A DNA stretch of 64,000 nucleotides from Herbaspirillum sp. meg3 (GTDB lineage Bacteria > Pseudomonadota > Gammaproteobacteria > Burkholderiales > Burkholderiaceae_D), in contig NZ_CP022736.1 of the NCBI RefSeq assembly GCF_002257565.1, forward strand, positions 1,550,001-1,614,000, read 5' to 3'. Of the stretch, positions 42,800 through 51,738 are shown piece after piece. Each line of letters begins with the position of its first letter. Positions within the stretch are counted from its first letter, which is position 1. The notes below the pieces were generated by a model that did not search any database, was not told where the DNA came from, and saw only the letters and a list, made by a program, of their open reading frames with translations. Both the position numbers and the translations under genes were made by a program.

Positions 42800-43767
42800 G
42801 AAGTGAAATGGTCGAAAGAAGTCAGTGCAAGATCCAGTGGCTCACCGCCCGCATCCACCAGACGCAGTCCAGGCATGGATTCGATGACGCCCACGCGAGT
42901 GACCTCGGTACCTGTCTTTTCGGCAGCGGCGAGGATTTGCTCGCGACGGCTTTGCGGCGCGGTGAAACAGAGTTCGTAATCATCCCCGCCGGACAGCGTG
43001 AAGCGGCGGCGCAGGTCTTGTGTTTGTTGCTTGAGGATGCTGCCTGGCGGTAAGGCGTCGGCATCGAGACGCGCACCGACATGAGAGCGCTCAAGGATGT
43101 GGCCGAGGTCGCCTGCAAGGCCGTCCGAAACATCGATAGCGGCGTGAGCGATCCCGCGCAACGCCATACCGAGCTCCACACGGGGTGTGGGCTGGTGCAT
43201 GCGTTGTGCCGCAACGTGGTGCGCGTCAGTCGCCAGCGACAGTTCGTGGCGATAGGCGGCCAATGCCAGCCGCGCATCGCCGAGCGTGCCGGACACCCAG
43301 ATGTCGTCGCCGTCTTTCGCCGCATCACGGCGCAGTGCTTGCGTGAAGGGGATTTCTCCGAACACCGTGATGCTGATGTTGAGCGGGCCCTTGGTGGTAT
43401 CGCCGCCGATCAGCTCGCAACCGTGTTCATCGGCGAGTTTCAGCAGCCCGCGTGAAAATGGTTCCAGCCAGTCCTCGCGTGCTTCCGGCAGCGAAAACGC
43501 CAGTGTGAAAGCGATCGGCTGCGCACCCATGGCTGCCAGATCCGACAGGTTGACGGCCAGACATTTATGTCCAAGCGCATACGGATCAGCATGCGGAAAG
43601 AAGTGGCGGCCTTCGACCAGCATGTCGGTCGACACCGCCAATTGCATGCCGGGCGCAGGTGTGAGCAAGGCGCAGTCATCGCCGACGCCGAGCGCGGCGC
43701 GGCTGCCCGGTGCAGGTGGGCGTGTGAAATAACGGGAGATGAGTTCAAATTCGGAGAGCATGGGCAT
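42796..43767 (-). CDS. thiL: Thiamine-monophosphate kinase
   Basis: Cytoplasmic kinase of 323 residues that phosphorylates thiamine monophosphate to the diphosphate cofactor. Features are the N-terminal ELISRYFTRP, GVGDDCALL with Mg-binding Asp residues, DMLVEGRHFFP, the LSDLAAMGAQPIAFTL core, GGDTTKGPLNISITVFG, and AIDVSDGLAGDLGHIL. A second Met two codons in (MLSEFEL) is an alternative start. It is the first gene of a unit with pgpA, and divergent from maeB with 252 bp between. Confidence 0.95.
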   Translation of the reverse strand: MPMLSEFELISRYFTRPPAPGSRAALGVGDDCALLTPAPGMQLAVSTDMLVEGRHFFPHADPYALGHKCLAVNLSDLAAMGAQPIAFTLAFSLPEAREDWLEPFSRGLLKLADEHGCELIGGDTTKGPLNISITVFGEIPFTQALRRDAAKDGDDIWVSGTLGDARLALAAYRHELSLATDAHHVAAQRMHQPTPRVELGMALRGIAHAAIDVSDGLAGDLGHILERSHVGARLDADALPPGSILKQQTQDLRRRFTLSGGDDYELCFTAPQSRREQILAAAEKTGTEVTRVGVIESMPGLRLVDAGGEPLDLALTSFDHFTS

Positions 43768-43867
43768 GATTGTAACGAATGCGTCATTAAATCCTTGTAA
43801 TTAATCCTGGTAATTCTTCGAAAGTACGATTGGTATGACCATTTTGGTGGCGGTTTTACCTGTGAAC

Positions 43868-43889
43868 CGGGCGCACCAAGTTGCGCCCG
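43868..43889. repeat. Inverted repeat between thiL and maeB
   Basis: CGGGCGCA and TGCGCCCG flank a six-base loop in the divergent region. There is no T-run on either side. It could be an operator or leader hairpin; no known riboswitch core is visible around it. Confidence 0.4.
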
Positions 43890-44019
43890 AAGCCGCACCA
43901 GTATTGGATCTTGGAATGCTGCACTGCGCCATGAATCAGTAGTTTCCACCCTATGAGAGCGAGCTTACCTCTGCTAAAATCGCAGGTCTTCGACAAGTCT
44001 AGAAAAGAGAACGCAGAGT

Positions 44020-46332
44020 ATGGATTCGATGATCAGCAAGAAAGAAGAATTGCGTCAGCAACTTCGCCAGGCAGCGCTGGAGTACCATGAATTTCCAACG
44101 CCGGGCAAGATCAGCGTCACGCCCACCAAGTTACTAACCAATCAACGAGACCTGTCTCTGGCGTACTCGCCGGGTGTCGCGGCAGCCTGCGAAGAAATCG
44201 TTGCGGATCCCGCCAACGCATTCAAGTACACCGCGCGCGGCAATCTGGTTGCGGTCATCAGTAACGGCACCGCAGTGCTTGGTCTGGGCAACATCGGCCC
44301 GCTGGCTTCCAAGCCGGTGATGGAAGGCAAGGGCGTGCTGTTCAAGAAGTTCGCCGGCATCGACGTCTTCGACATCGAAATCAACGAAACCGACCCGGAC
44401 AAACTGTGCGACATCATCGCCTCGCTGGAACCGACTTTCGGCGGTATCAACCTGGAAGACATCAAGGCGCCGGAGTGCTTCTACATTGAACGCAAACTGC
44501 GCGACCGCATGAAGATTCCAGTCTTCCATGACGATCAGCACGGCACCGCGATCATCGTCGGTGCGGCGATCCTGAACGGCCTGAAGGTCGTCGGCAAAAG
44601 CATTAAAGAAGTGAAGCTGGTTGTCTCCGGTGCGGGCGCTGCAGCGCTGGCTTGCCTGGATCTGATCGTCGATCTCGGCTTCCCGATCGAAAACATTTAC
44701 GTCACCGACCTGGCCGGCGTGGTCTACAAGGGCCGCGTCGAACTGATGGATCCGGACAAGGAACGCTTCGCACGCGAAACCGATGCACGCACCTTGGCTG
44801 ACGTCATTCCTGACGCCGACATTTTCCTCGGCGTGTCCGCCGGCGGCGTGCTCAAGCAAGACATGGTCAAGAAGATGGCGCCGCGTCCGCTGGTGCTGGC
44901 ACTGGCCAACCCGACACCGGAAATCCTGCCGGAAGAGGTCATGGCAGTGCGTGACGACGCGATCATCGCCACCGGCCGTTCCGACTATCCGAACCAGGTC
45001 AACAACGTCCTGTGCTTCCCGTACATCTTCCGCGGTGCACTGGACTCCGGCGCCACGACGATCACACGTGAAATGGAAATCGCCGCCGTACACGCGATTG
45101 CCGAACTGGCGCAAGCCGAGCAATCCGATATCGTTGCTGCGACCTACGGCGTGACCAATCTGTCGTTTGGCCCTGAATACATCATTCCAAAGCCGTTCGA
45201 TCCGCGTCTGATGATCAAGATCGCGACTGCGGTTGCGCGCGCTGCCGAGACTTCCGGCGTGGCCGCGCGTCCGATTCCGGACATGAACGCCTACGCGGAA
45301 AAGCTGGAACAGTTTGTCTACCACAGCGGCACCTTCATGCGTCCGATCTTCCAGGCTGCGAAAAAAGCGCCGGAAGCCAAGAAGCGCATCGTCTTTGCCG
45401 AAGGCGAAGAAGAGCGCATCCTGCGGGCGGTACAAGTCATCGTCGACGAATGCCTGGCCAAGCCGATTCTGGTCGGTCGTCCGGAAGTGCTGGAACAGCG
45501 CATCAAGAAGTTTGGTCTGCGCCTGCGTCCTAATGTCGACTTCGAAGTCATCAATCCGAACTTCGACGAACGCTATCGCGACTACTGGCAGACTTTCCTG
45601 GATATGACCAAGCGTCGTGGCGTCACCGAGCAATACGCGAAGCTGGAAATGCGCCGCCGCCACACGCTGATCGGTTCCATGGCCATCCACAAGGGTCACG
45701 CCGACGGCATGATCTGCGGTACCTACGGCACCACGCAGCTGCATTTGCACTACATCGATCAGGTATTGGGCAAGCGCGAAGGCGTCAACGTCTACGCGGC
45801 AATGAACGGCGTCATCCTGCCAAGCCGTCAACTGGTGCTGGTCGATACGCACGTCAATGAAAATCCGACCGCAGAGCAGCTGGCTGAAATCACCATCATG
45901 GCTGCGGAAGAAATGCGCCGCTTTGGCCTGCATCCGCGTGCAGCGTTGCTGTCGCATTCCAATTTCGGTTCCAGCAACAGCGAATCGGCAATCAAGATGC
46001 GTACTGCACTGAAGCTGATTCAAGAGCAGGCTCCGGAGCTGGAAGTCGACGGCGAAATGCACGGCGACACCGCACTTGATCCGAAACTGCTGGCGCAAAT
46101 CATGCCGGATTCGCCACTCAAGGGCGATGCCAATCTGCTCGTGATGCCAAACATCGACGCTGCCAATATTGCCTACAACCTGTTGAAGACAGCTTCCGGC
46201 AACGGCGTGGCGATTGGTCCTATCCTGTTGGGCTGCGCCAAGCCGGTGCACATCCTGACGGCATCGGCCACCGTGCGCCGTATCGTCAACATGACGGCAC
46301 TGTGCGTCATGGACGCGATGTCGGAGCGTTGA
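44020..46332 (+). CDS. maeB: NADP-dependent malic enzyme (MaeB type, with phosphotransacetylase-like domain)
   Basis: Cytoplasmic enzyme of 770 residues that oxidatively decarboxylates malate to pyruvate, giving NADPH. The N-terminal half is a malic domain (LAYSPGVAAACEEI, then the metal site in KIPVFHDDQHGTAIIVGAAI) and an NAD(P)-binding domain (VVSGAGAAALACLDL). From about residue 440 comes a phosphate acetyltransferase-like domain (RIVFAEGEEERILRAVQVI, MICGTYGTTQLHLHYI) that in this family regulates the enzyme by acetyl-CoA and lacks PTA activity. Length matches E. coli MaeB (759). A strong terminator follows. Confidence 0.95.
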   Translation: MDSMISKKEELRQQLRQAALEYHEFPTPGKISVTPTKLLTNQRDLSLAYSPGVAAACEEIVADPANAFKYTARGNLVAVISNGTAVLGLGNIGPLASKPVMEGKGVLFKKFAGIDVFDIEINETDPDKLCDIIASLEPTFGGINLEDIKAPECFYIERKLRDRMKIPVFHDDQHGTAIIVGAAILNGLKVVGKSIKEVKLVVSGAGAAALACLDLIVDLGFPIENIYVTDLAGVVYKGRVELMDPDKERFARETDARTLADVIPDADIFLGVSAGGVLKQDMVKKMAPRPLVLALANPTPEILPEEVMAVRDDAIIATGRSDYPNQVNNVLCFPYIFRGALDSGATTITREMEIAAVHAIAELAQAEQSDIVAATYGVTNLSFGPEYIIPKPFDPRLMIKIATAVARAAETSGVAARPIPDMNAYAEKLEQFVYHSGTFMRPIFQAAKKAPEAKKRIVFAEGEEERILRAVQVIVDECLAKPILVGRPEVLEQRIKKFGLRLRPNVDFEVINPNFDERYRDYWQTFLDMTKRRGVTEQYAKLEMRRRHTLIGSMAIHKGHADGMICGTYGTTQLHLHYIDQVLGKREGVNVYAAMNGVILPSRQLVLVDTHVNENPTAEQLAEITIMAAEEMRRFGLHPRAALLSHSNFGSSNSESAIKMRTALKLIQEQAPELEVDGEMHGDTALDPKLLAQIMPDSPLKGDANLLVMPNIDAANIAYNLLKTASGNGVAIGPILLGCAKPVHILTASATVRRIVNMTALCVMDAMSER

Positions 46333-46370
46333 TCCGGATAGTCTGAATCGACTGATTCAAGCTTCAAAAC

Positions 46371-46405
46371 AAAGCGGCGCATTTCGAAAGAAATGCGCCG
46401 CTTTT
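46371..46405 (+). terminator. Terminator after maeB
   Basis: Perfect 15-bp arms (AAAGCGGCGCATTTC and complement) around a GAAA tetraloop, followed by a short T-run. Confidence 0.92.
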
Positions 46406-46613
46406 GTATTTGCCGCCATATATTTTCAACAGGAGAGATCGATTTTTTTGTCAGCGTTTTGGGCCAGCGCCTGATTGATAAATTCGTGTTGGGCGCTTGC
46501 TGCGACGATGTATTTTTTGCTGCATAAGTACAACATACTCGATCCAATTTCATAAAAATCAGCATTTTGTAAGAATATCTTTACAACCAGTTACATTTAA
46601 AAGTTAATATAAA

Positions 46614-46628
46614 TAGGAATTATTACTA
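46614..46628. promoter_or_regulatory. Possible Fur box
   Basis: TAGGAATTATTACTA is close to a palindrome and agrees with 10 of 14 positions of the TGATAAT-N-ATTATCA core. It lies 25 bp before the receptor start, in an AT-rich tract. Confidence 0.4.
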
Positions 46629-46652
46629 TTAACGTTTAAATTGGGTGTCTAC

Positions 46653-48788
46653 ATGCAGTTTCGCATCAAGCCGGGCTATCTGGCTGTCCTCACGACATTG
46701 TCACTTACCTCCATTACAACAAATAACGCTTTTGCTCAGACAGCCGGCAGCCTGCCAGAAGTCCAGGTCAGCGGTGCCCGTGACGGTTACGTTGCGCCCA
46801 CTTCCGTCAGCGCCACCAAAAGTGAAGCGCCTCTGCGTGATATTCCGCAAACCATCAATGTGATTTCTGCGGAAGTCATCCGAGACCAGCATGCGACTTC
46901 CTTGCAAGACATTCTGAAGAACGTCCCGGGCGTTGGATTGTCCACCGGCGATGGCCAGCGCGATCAGGTTTTCATCCGAGGCTTTACAGCGATTGGTGAT
47001 CAGTTTGTTGATGGTTTCCGTGACGATGCGCTGTATTTCCGCGACTTGTCCAACGTTGAGCGTCTGGAAGTCATCAAAGGCCCTGCGGCCGTGCTGTACG
47101 GTCGTGGCTCGTCGGGTGGCTTGATTAATCGTGTCACGAAGAAGCCCGGCGTTGATGTCACTGATGTCAGCCTCAGCCTGACCAGCACGGCAGGGCGCCG
47201 TGGCGAGATTGATGTTGGTCGCAGCGGCGAGGTCGTTTCGTGGCGGCTGACTGGCGCGCACGAGCAATCCGATAGCTATCGTGCACAACAATTCCTGGAT
47301 CGCACCGCGATCGCGCCATCGGTAGAATTCAAGATTTCTTCCGACACCAAGCTGCTGTTGCAAGCCGACTATCTGGAAGACCGCCGCCTGACCGACTTCG
47401 GTATCCCATCGTATCAGGGGCGTCCGGTCAACGTTGATCCGGGCACCTACTATGGCGCTGCCAATGCGCGTGACGCCGATTTCAGCCAGTCACGTGTGGC
47501 ATCGACTTCGGCAACGCTGACACATCGCTTTAACGAGAGCCTGTCGTTGCGCAATGCTTTCCGTTACTACGACTATCATTTGAATCGCAACAACACCAAC
47601 ATCAGCGGCAACGTCAATGAAGTGGCGCGCACGATGAATCTGGGTCACGCCACCTTGATACGTGATGAAAACGGTTGGTTCAATCAGACCGAACTGACGC
47701 AAAAACTCAAGCTCGGCTCGACCAAGCACGAGATTTTGTATGGCATCGAATTCGGACAGCAGAGCAAGGACTCCGCCAGCTATGCAAGCACCACGGTGGC
47801 GACCGGCGTGTCGATTTTCAATCCTGTACTGCCGACAGTGAATCCTGCTGCACGTGGTGCCGGCACTTTCACATTCGGCACCTACAATACGCTGGCCGGC
47901 TACGTGCAGGACACGATCGCATTCAGCGATCAGTGGAAGGCCTTGCTTGGCGTGCGTTATGACAGCTTTGAGCAAAAGTCGCGCATCGTGGGTGGATCGG
48001 CGCCGGGCAATCTTGCCCGCACCGATAATGCCTACAGTCCGCGTGCCGGGCTTGTATGGCAGCCAAGCGAAGCGCAATCGTATTACCTGTCGTGGAGCCG
48101 TTCGTTCCAGCCATCGGGCGAGACGCTGCCATTGGCAACAAACAATGCCGATCTGGCACCGGAAAACACCCGCAATACCGAAGTCGGCGCCAAGTATGAT
48201 TTTCTGGATGGCCGCGCCAATGCAACCGTGTCGCTCTTCCGTCTGGAGCGCGACAACATGAAGGCGACGATCCCCGGTACGACGACGATCATCCCGGTCG
48301 GCAAGCAACGCACCGACGGTGCCGAGCTGACACTGACCGCCGATCTGAAGCAAGGTTGGAAAGTGCTCGCGGGTTATGCCTATCTGGATGCCAAGGTAAT
48401 CGATTCGGTCGCCGTGGATACCAGCGTGAACAATCCAGGCACCACAACTGCCGGCAGTGTTCCCTTCAAGGGTAAAGCGGCAACGCTGACGCCAAAGCAT
48501 AGTGCCAACCTGTGGGTAACCAAGGACGTGGGCTATGGCTTTACGGTTGGCGGTGGTGCCAATGCGGTGGGCAGCCGTTTTGCCAATCCGGGCAACACAG
48601 TGTCCTTGCCGGGCTACGTAACCGCCGATGCGATGGCCGTCTACAAGGCTGAGAAATACTCGGTGCAGTTGAACGTCAACAATATATTCAACACCGGTTA
48701 TATCGTCTCCGGTCACGGCACCAGCCCGAACCTGAGCTTGCCGGGCGCACCGCGTAACGTCGCACTGACCTTGCGCTATTCGATGTAA
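46653..48788 (+). CDS. TonB-dependent siderophore receptor
   Basis: Outer-membrane receptor of 711 residues in the FhuA/FpvA/Fiu-like TonB-siderophore family. A signal peptide is cleaved near AFAQ-TA, and a possible TonB box lies in LPEVQVSGAR. The plug has RDIPQTINVISAEVIRDQHA and GPAAVLYGRGSSGGLINRVTK. The barrel ends in LPGAPRNVALTLRYSM with an aromatic residue near the end. The start ATG 46653 (MQFRIKPG) is chosen over an in-frame TTG at 46641. It stands alone with its own terminator; the siderophore is unknown. A Fur-like site precedes it. Confidence 0.92.
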   Translation: MQFRIKPGYLAVLTTLSLTSITTNNAFAQTAGSLPEVQVSGARDGYVAPTSVSATKSEAPLRDIPQTINVISAEVIRDQHATSLQDILKNVPGVGLSTGDGQRDQVFIRGFTAIGDQFVDGFRDDALYFRDLSNVERLEVIKGPAAVLYGRGSSGGLINRVTKKPGVDVTDVSLSLTSTAGRRGEIDVGRSGEVVSWRLTGAHEQSDSYRAQQFLDRTAIAPSVEFKISSDTKLLLQADYLEDRRLTDFGIPSYQGRPVNVDPGTYYGAANARDADFSQSRVASTSATLTHRFNESLSLRNAFRYYDYHLNRNNTNISGNVNEVARTMNLGHATLIRDENGWFNQTELTQKLKLGSTKHEILYGIEFGQQSKDSASYASTTVATGVSIFNPVLPTVNPAARGAGTFTFGTYNTLAGYVQDTIAFSDQWKALLGVRYDSFEQKSRIVGGSAPGNLARTDNAYSPRAGLVWQPSEAQSYYLSWSRSFQPSGETLPLATNNADLAPENTRNTEVGAKYDFLDGRANATVSLFRLERDNMKATIPGTTTIIPVGKQRTDGAELTLTADLKQGWKVLAGYAYLDAKVIDSVAVDTSVNNPGTTTAGSVPFKGKAATLTPKHSANLWVTKDVGYGFTVGGGANAVGSRFANPGNTVSLPGYVTADAMAVYKAEKYSVQLNVNNIFNTGYIVSGHGTSPNLSLPGAPRNVALTLRYSM

Positions 48789-48808
48789 GCAGCAATCGTT
48801 GTCTCAGT

Positions 48809-48847
48809 AAAAAAGCCTCCGATGCGTTTTGCAGCGGAGGCTTTTTT
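48809..48847. terminator. Bidirectional terminator, receptor / esterase genes
   Basis: AAAAAAGCCTCCG and CGGAGGCTTTTTT arms with a 13-base loop lie between convergent genes. Confidence 0.93.
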
Positions 48848-48877
48848 CATGGCGTTGCCGGGACAATAGTGATGCAC

Positions 48878-49558
48878 TTACTTCGCCAATACCCGCGCCA
48901 GCCAGTGGCCGATGTCTTCTATTTCTTCCTGGCACACCGAGTGCTGCATCTGATACTCGTGCCATTCAATTTGATAACCCAGCGTGTTTAGCAGATCGCG
49001 TGACTGCTCGGCGCGTTGCATTACCACGACAGGGTCCTGGCGACCATGCGCCATGAATACAGGGGTTGTCTGGTTGGCGGAATGTGCTTCTGCAGCGAGG
49101 GTGCCGGCCAGCGGCAAATAGCCGGACAGGCACATCAGGCCTGCCAGTTTTTCGGGATGGCGCAAACCGGTTTGGAGCGTCATCGCACAGCCCTGTGAGA
49201 AACCCGCAAGCACGATGCGCTCAGCTGGAATACCGCGTGCCTTTTCCTTGGCGATCAGCGCCTCCACCATCGCTTGTGAAGCGCGCAGTCCTGGTTCGTC
49301 TTCGCGACGCACCAGATCCGGGCCGAAGATGTCGTACCAGGCACGCATCACATAGCCGCCATTGACCGTCACCGGCATGGTAGGCGCCGTCGGAAAGATG
49401 AAGCGAATCGGTTGGGATCCCGACAGATCGAGTTCGCGCACAATCGGTACGAAGTCATTGCCGTCGGCGCCGAGGCCGTGCAGCCAGATGACGGCCGCAG
49501 CAGGATTAGGCGCGGTTTCGATTTCGATGGTGTGGAGGAGGGCGGCTGGTGAGGACAT
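48878..49558 (-). CDS. Carboxylesterase/phospholipase (alpha/beta hydrolase)
   Basis: Soluble alpha/beta hydrolase of 226 residues in the Abhydrolase_2 group (carboxylesterase II, acyl-protein thioesterase-like). The oxyanion region is WLHGLGADGNDF. The triad is visible: Ser121 in LAGFSQGCAM, Asp175 in AHGRQDPVVV and His206 in YQMQHSVCQEE. The start at 49558 (MSSPAALL) gives the family length; the frame is open further upstream through a divergent leader. No signal peptide is present. The substrate is probably a short-chain ester; the exact one cannot be told. Confidence 0.93.
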   Translation of the reverse strand: MSSPAALLHTIEIETAPNPAAAVIWLHGLGADGNDFVPIVRELDLSGSQPIRFIFPTAPTMPVTVNGGYVMRAWYDIFGPDLVRREDEPGLRASQAMVEALIAKEKARGIPAERIVLAGFSQGCAMTLQTGLRHPEKLAGLMCLSGYLPLAGTLAAEAHSANQTTPVFMAHGRQDPVVVMQRAEQSRDLLNTLGYQIEWHEYQMQHSVCQEEIEDIGHWLARVLAK

Positions 49559-49698
49559 GGAAGTTTTCTTCGATTCGGGATTGTGCAGCTTTGGTGCACA
49601 ATACGGGTTTGCAGTAGAGATACTTCTTGGGCTTTGAAAGCGCCATGATACGACGATATCGCCAGAAAATCTCTGCACCGTTTCAATGGAGAACCGTG

Positions 49699-50325
49699 AT
49701 GAAAAAAATGTGGGCCTTGTTGCTGCTCCAGGCAAGTCTGCTTGTTTCTGCGTCGTCGAATGCGGCGCTGCTCGAAGGTAATGTGTTCCAGCCCAGCGGC
49801 GAAAATCTGGTGGTGCAGCCGCCTTCCGGATGGCGGCTGGCGTACATGAACGGCAGTCCGACCGGCGACTATGTGGTTGAATTCATGCCGCAGAACGAAA
49901 GCCATGAAAACTGGCGCGAAGGCTATATGTCCGTGCAGCGTGGCGCGGCGGATCTTAGCGTCGGTACGCATCTTTCGACGCAAATCGTCCAGCGCGTGCT
50001 GCAAGGCGCACAGCGCAACTGCGCAGGTCATTTCACACCGATGAAGCAAAAAGACAGCATGACCAACGGTGCCTACACGTCCATCAGTGGTGGTTTTTGC
50101 GACCGTCTGGGAAGTGCGGCGCCATTTGGCGAAGGCAGCCTCATTGCCGTCTTTGAAGGCACAAGAAATCTGTTTCTGGTGCAGTTCGGCTGGCGTCCGG
50201 CAACCGAAAACGAACTCAAAGGAAATCCCTTACGCATCACGCCGCAGAAACTGCAGCAATATCTCGACCTGTTGAACCGTGCGACGATCTGTGGCGGCCA
50301 GGATCAGTTGACTTGTCCGCGTTAG
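49699..50325 (+). CDS. Secreted protein of unknown function
   Basis: A 208-residue protein with a clear Sec signal peptide (MKKMWALLLLQASLLVSASS, cleaved near SNAA-LLEG) behind a GGAG ribosome site. The mature part is beta-rich, with three or more Cys (GAQRNCAGHF, GGFCDRLG, ATICGGQDQLTC) likely to form disulfides. I recognise no family. It diverges from the esterase gene and converges with mog. Probably periplasmic; no function can be given. Confidence 0.78.
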   Translation: MKKMWALLLLQASLLVSASSNAALLEGNVFQPSGENLVVQPPSGWRLAYMNGSPTGDYVVEFMPQNESHENWREGYMSVQRGAADLSVGTHLSTQIVQRVLQGAQRNCAGHFTPMKQKDSMTNGAYTSISGGFCDRLGSAAPFGEGSLIAVFEGTRNLFLVQFGWRPATENELKGNPLRITPQKLQQYLDLLNRATICGGQDQLTCPR

Positions 50326-50392
50326 GCAATCTCCGTCAACCGATAGCAGGTTGAATCGGCCACGGCGAGGCGCCGGTGTACGAGTGAAGGTT

Positions 50393-50420
50393 GGCTGAAG
50401 GCTCACACGAGCCGTCAGCC
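50393..50420. terminator. Hairpin between the secreted-protein gene and mog
   Basis: GGCTGA-GGCTC and GAGCC-TCAGCC arms pair across an ACAC loop with one A/G mismatch, between convergent genes. There is no T-run, so termination is plausible but unproven. Confidence 0.5.
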
Positions 50421-50459
50421 GTCAGTCATCGACACTTCAAAAATCCAAAAACACGTAAA

Positions 50460-51074
50460 TTATTTCGCCGGGCGAATTGCCGACTTGGGACGGAAAGCCT
50501 TGCACACGGCTTCATTTGTTTCGACGTAGGGGCCGCCGATGAGGTCAATGCAATACGGCACGGCAGCAAAAATACCGGGCACAAGCTGCTTGCCTTCTGC
50601 ATCCTTGACGCCTTCCAGCGTTTCCTTGATGGACTTGGGCTGGCCGGGCAGATTCATGATCAGAGCTGCGTGATCCGAGGTTTCACGGATCACCGCGACC
50701 TGGCGCGACAAAATGGCGGTAGGAACGAATTGCAGGCTGATCTGGCGCATTTGCTCGCCGAAGCCAGGCATTTCCTTGGTGGCAACTGCCAGTGTGGCTT
50801 CCGGCGTCACATCGCGGCGCGAGGGGCCGGTGCCGCCGGTAGTCAGCACCAGATCGCAACCGATGTCATCCACCAGCTCGATCAAGGTTTTCTCGATTTG
50901 TGCGCGCTCGTCGGGGATCAGGCGGGTTTCCATGCGCCATGGGCTGGTCAGCGCAGCGCCGAACCAGTCTTGCAGCGCCGGAATGCCTTTGTCCTCATAG
51001 ACACCACCGGAAGCACGATCCGAGATCGACACCAGGCCGATCAGCAGTTCATCTGGATTAGTCTTCTTGCTCAT
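50460..51074 (-). CDS. mog: Molybdopterin adenylyltransferase
   Basis: A 204-residue MoCF-domain enzyme that adenylates molybdopterin before molybdate insertion. Marks are GLVSISDRASGGVYEDKG, the substrate loop LVLTTGGTGPSRRDVTPEA, and NLPGQPKSIKETLEGV. The open frame continues upstream within yjgA, but the ATG at 51074 fits the family and overlaps the yjgA coding end by 17 bp, with GGAAG just before it. The two are thus co-transcribed, though their functions are unrelated. Confidence 0.93.
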   Translation of the reverse strand: MSKKTNPDELLIGLVSISDRASGGVYEDKGIPALQDWFGAALTSPWRMETRLIPDERAQIEKTLIELVDDIGCDLVLTTGGTGPSRRDVTPEATLAVATKEMPGFGEQMRQISLQFVPTAILSRQVAVIRETSDHAALIMNLPGQPKSIKETLEGVKDAEGKQLVPGIFAAVPYCIDLIGGPYVETNEAVCKAFRPKSAIRPAK

Positions 51075-51669
51075 CTTCCAACTCGTCCGCACCATCTTCT
51101 GCGCCTTCTGTGGCATTGGCGCCACGCGACGCGGCTTGCAGCTGCTTGAGAATCTGGAAAATTTCGCGATATGCCTTGGGCGGCTTGTTTTCAGCTTGTT
51201 CCTTGCGGGCATTACGAATCAGCGTGCGCAGATGCTGCACGTCGAGATCGGGATGCTGGGCAAGCAACTCGGTGAGGGCGTTGTCGTCTTTCAACAACTT
51301 TTCGCGACGGCGCTCAAGAGCGTGCATCGAGGCGGTGTCCGCTTTGGACAGGCCGCGCCAGCTGTCGAGCGTGCGCTGGATGGCGGCGATTTCGTCTTCA
51401 TCCAGGGTACGCATCTTCTTGCCGACGTATTGCATTTGGCGGCGACGGCCTTCGTGGTCCTTGATTTGCTGGCATTCAAGGATGGCGTCACGTACGTCTT
51501 CGGGCATAGGCACGCGTTTGACACGGTCGCGTGGTTCGGCAACCAGTTCTTCGCCCAGTTTCTGCAACGCAGTCATTTCGCGTTTCAGTTGGGATTTGGA
51601 GGGACGGTCGTATTCCTGCTCGAATTCGTTGGATTGGAAGCCGCAGGACCCGCGATTGGGATTTGGCAT
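51058..51669 (-). CDS. yjgA: Ribosome biogenesis factor YjgA (DarP)
   Basis: A 203-residue DUF615 protein that associates with late 50S precursors. It is highly charged and helical: SKSQLKREMTALQKLGEELV, LDEDEIAAIQRTLDSWRG, DADLD-like LLAQHPDLDVQHLRTLIRNA, and PKAYREIFQILKQL. It has an acidic tail ending EDGADELEDEQED. It is divergent from pmbA, the usual yjgA-pmbA arrangement in proteobacteria, and its 3' end overlaps mog. Length is slightly over the E. coli protein (183). Confidence 0.94.
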   Translation of the reverse strand: MPNPNRGSCGFQSNEFEQEYDRPSKSQLKREMTALQKLGEELVAEPRDRVKRVPMPEDVRDAILECQQIKDHEGRRRQMQYVGKKMRTLDEDEIAAIQRTLDSWRGLSKADTASMHALERRREKLLKDDNALTELLAQHPDLDVQHLRTLIRNARKEQAENKPPKAYREIFQILKQLQAASRGANATEGAEDGADELEDEQED

Positions 51670-51738
51670 GATTCAGATAAATAAGCTAAACGACTGCTAT
51701 GATACCCGTTTTATACGCATTTCGAAGAAAACAGGCCA

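Larger units (their letters stand above)
46333..46652. other. Region between maeB and siderophore receptor gene
   Basis: 320 bp. It begins with the maeB terminator (46371-46405). The right half is unusually AT-rich and contains a Fur-like palindrome (46614-46628) and the receptor promoter. I see no gene. Confidence 0.55.

Noticed and set aside
44134..46251. A 705-codon open frame on the minus strand opposite maeB
   Set aside because: It is a codon-bias shadow: composition is rich in His, Arg, Gln and Asp without any family pattern, while the plus strand is a clear malic enzyme.
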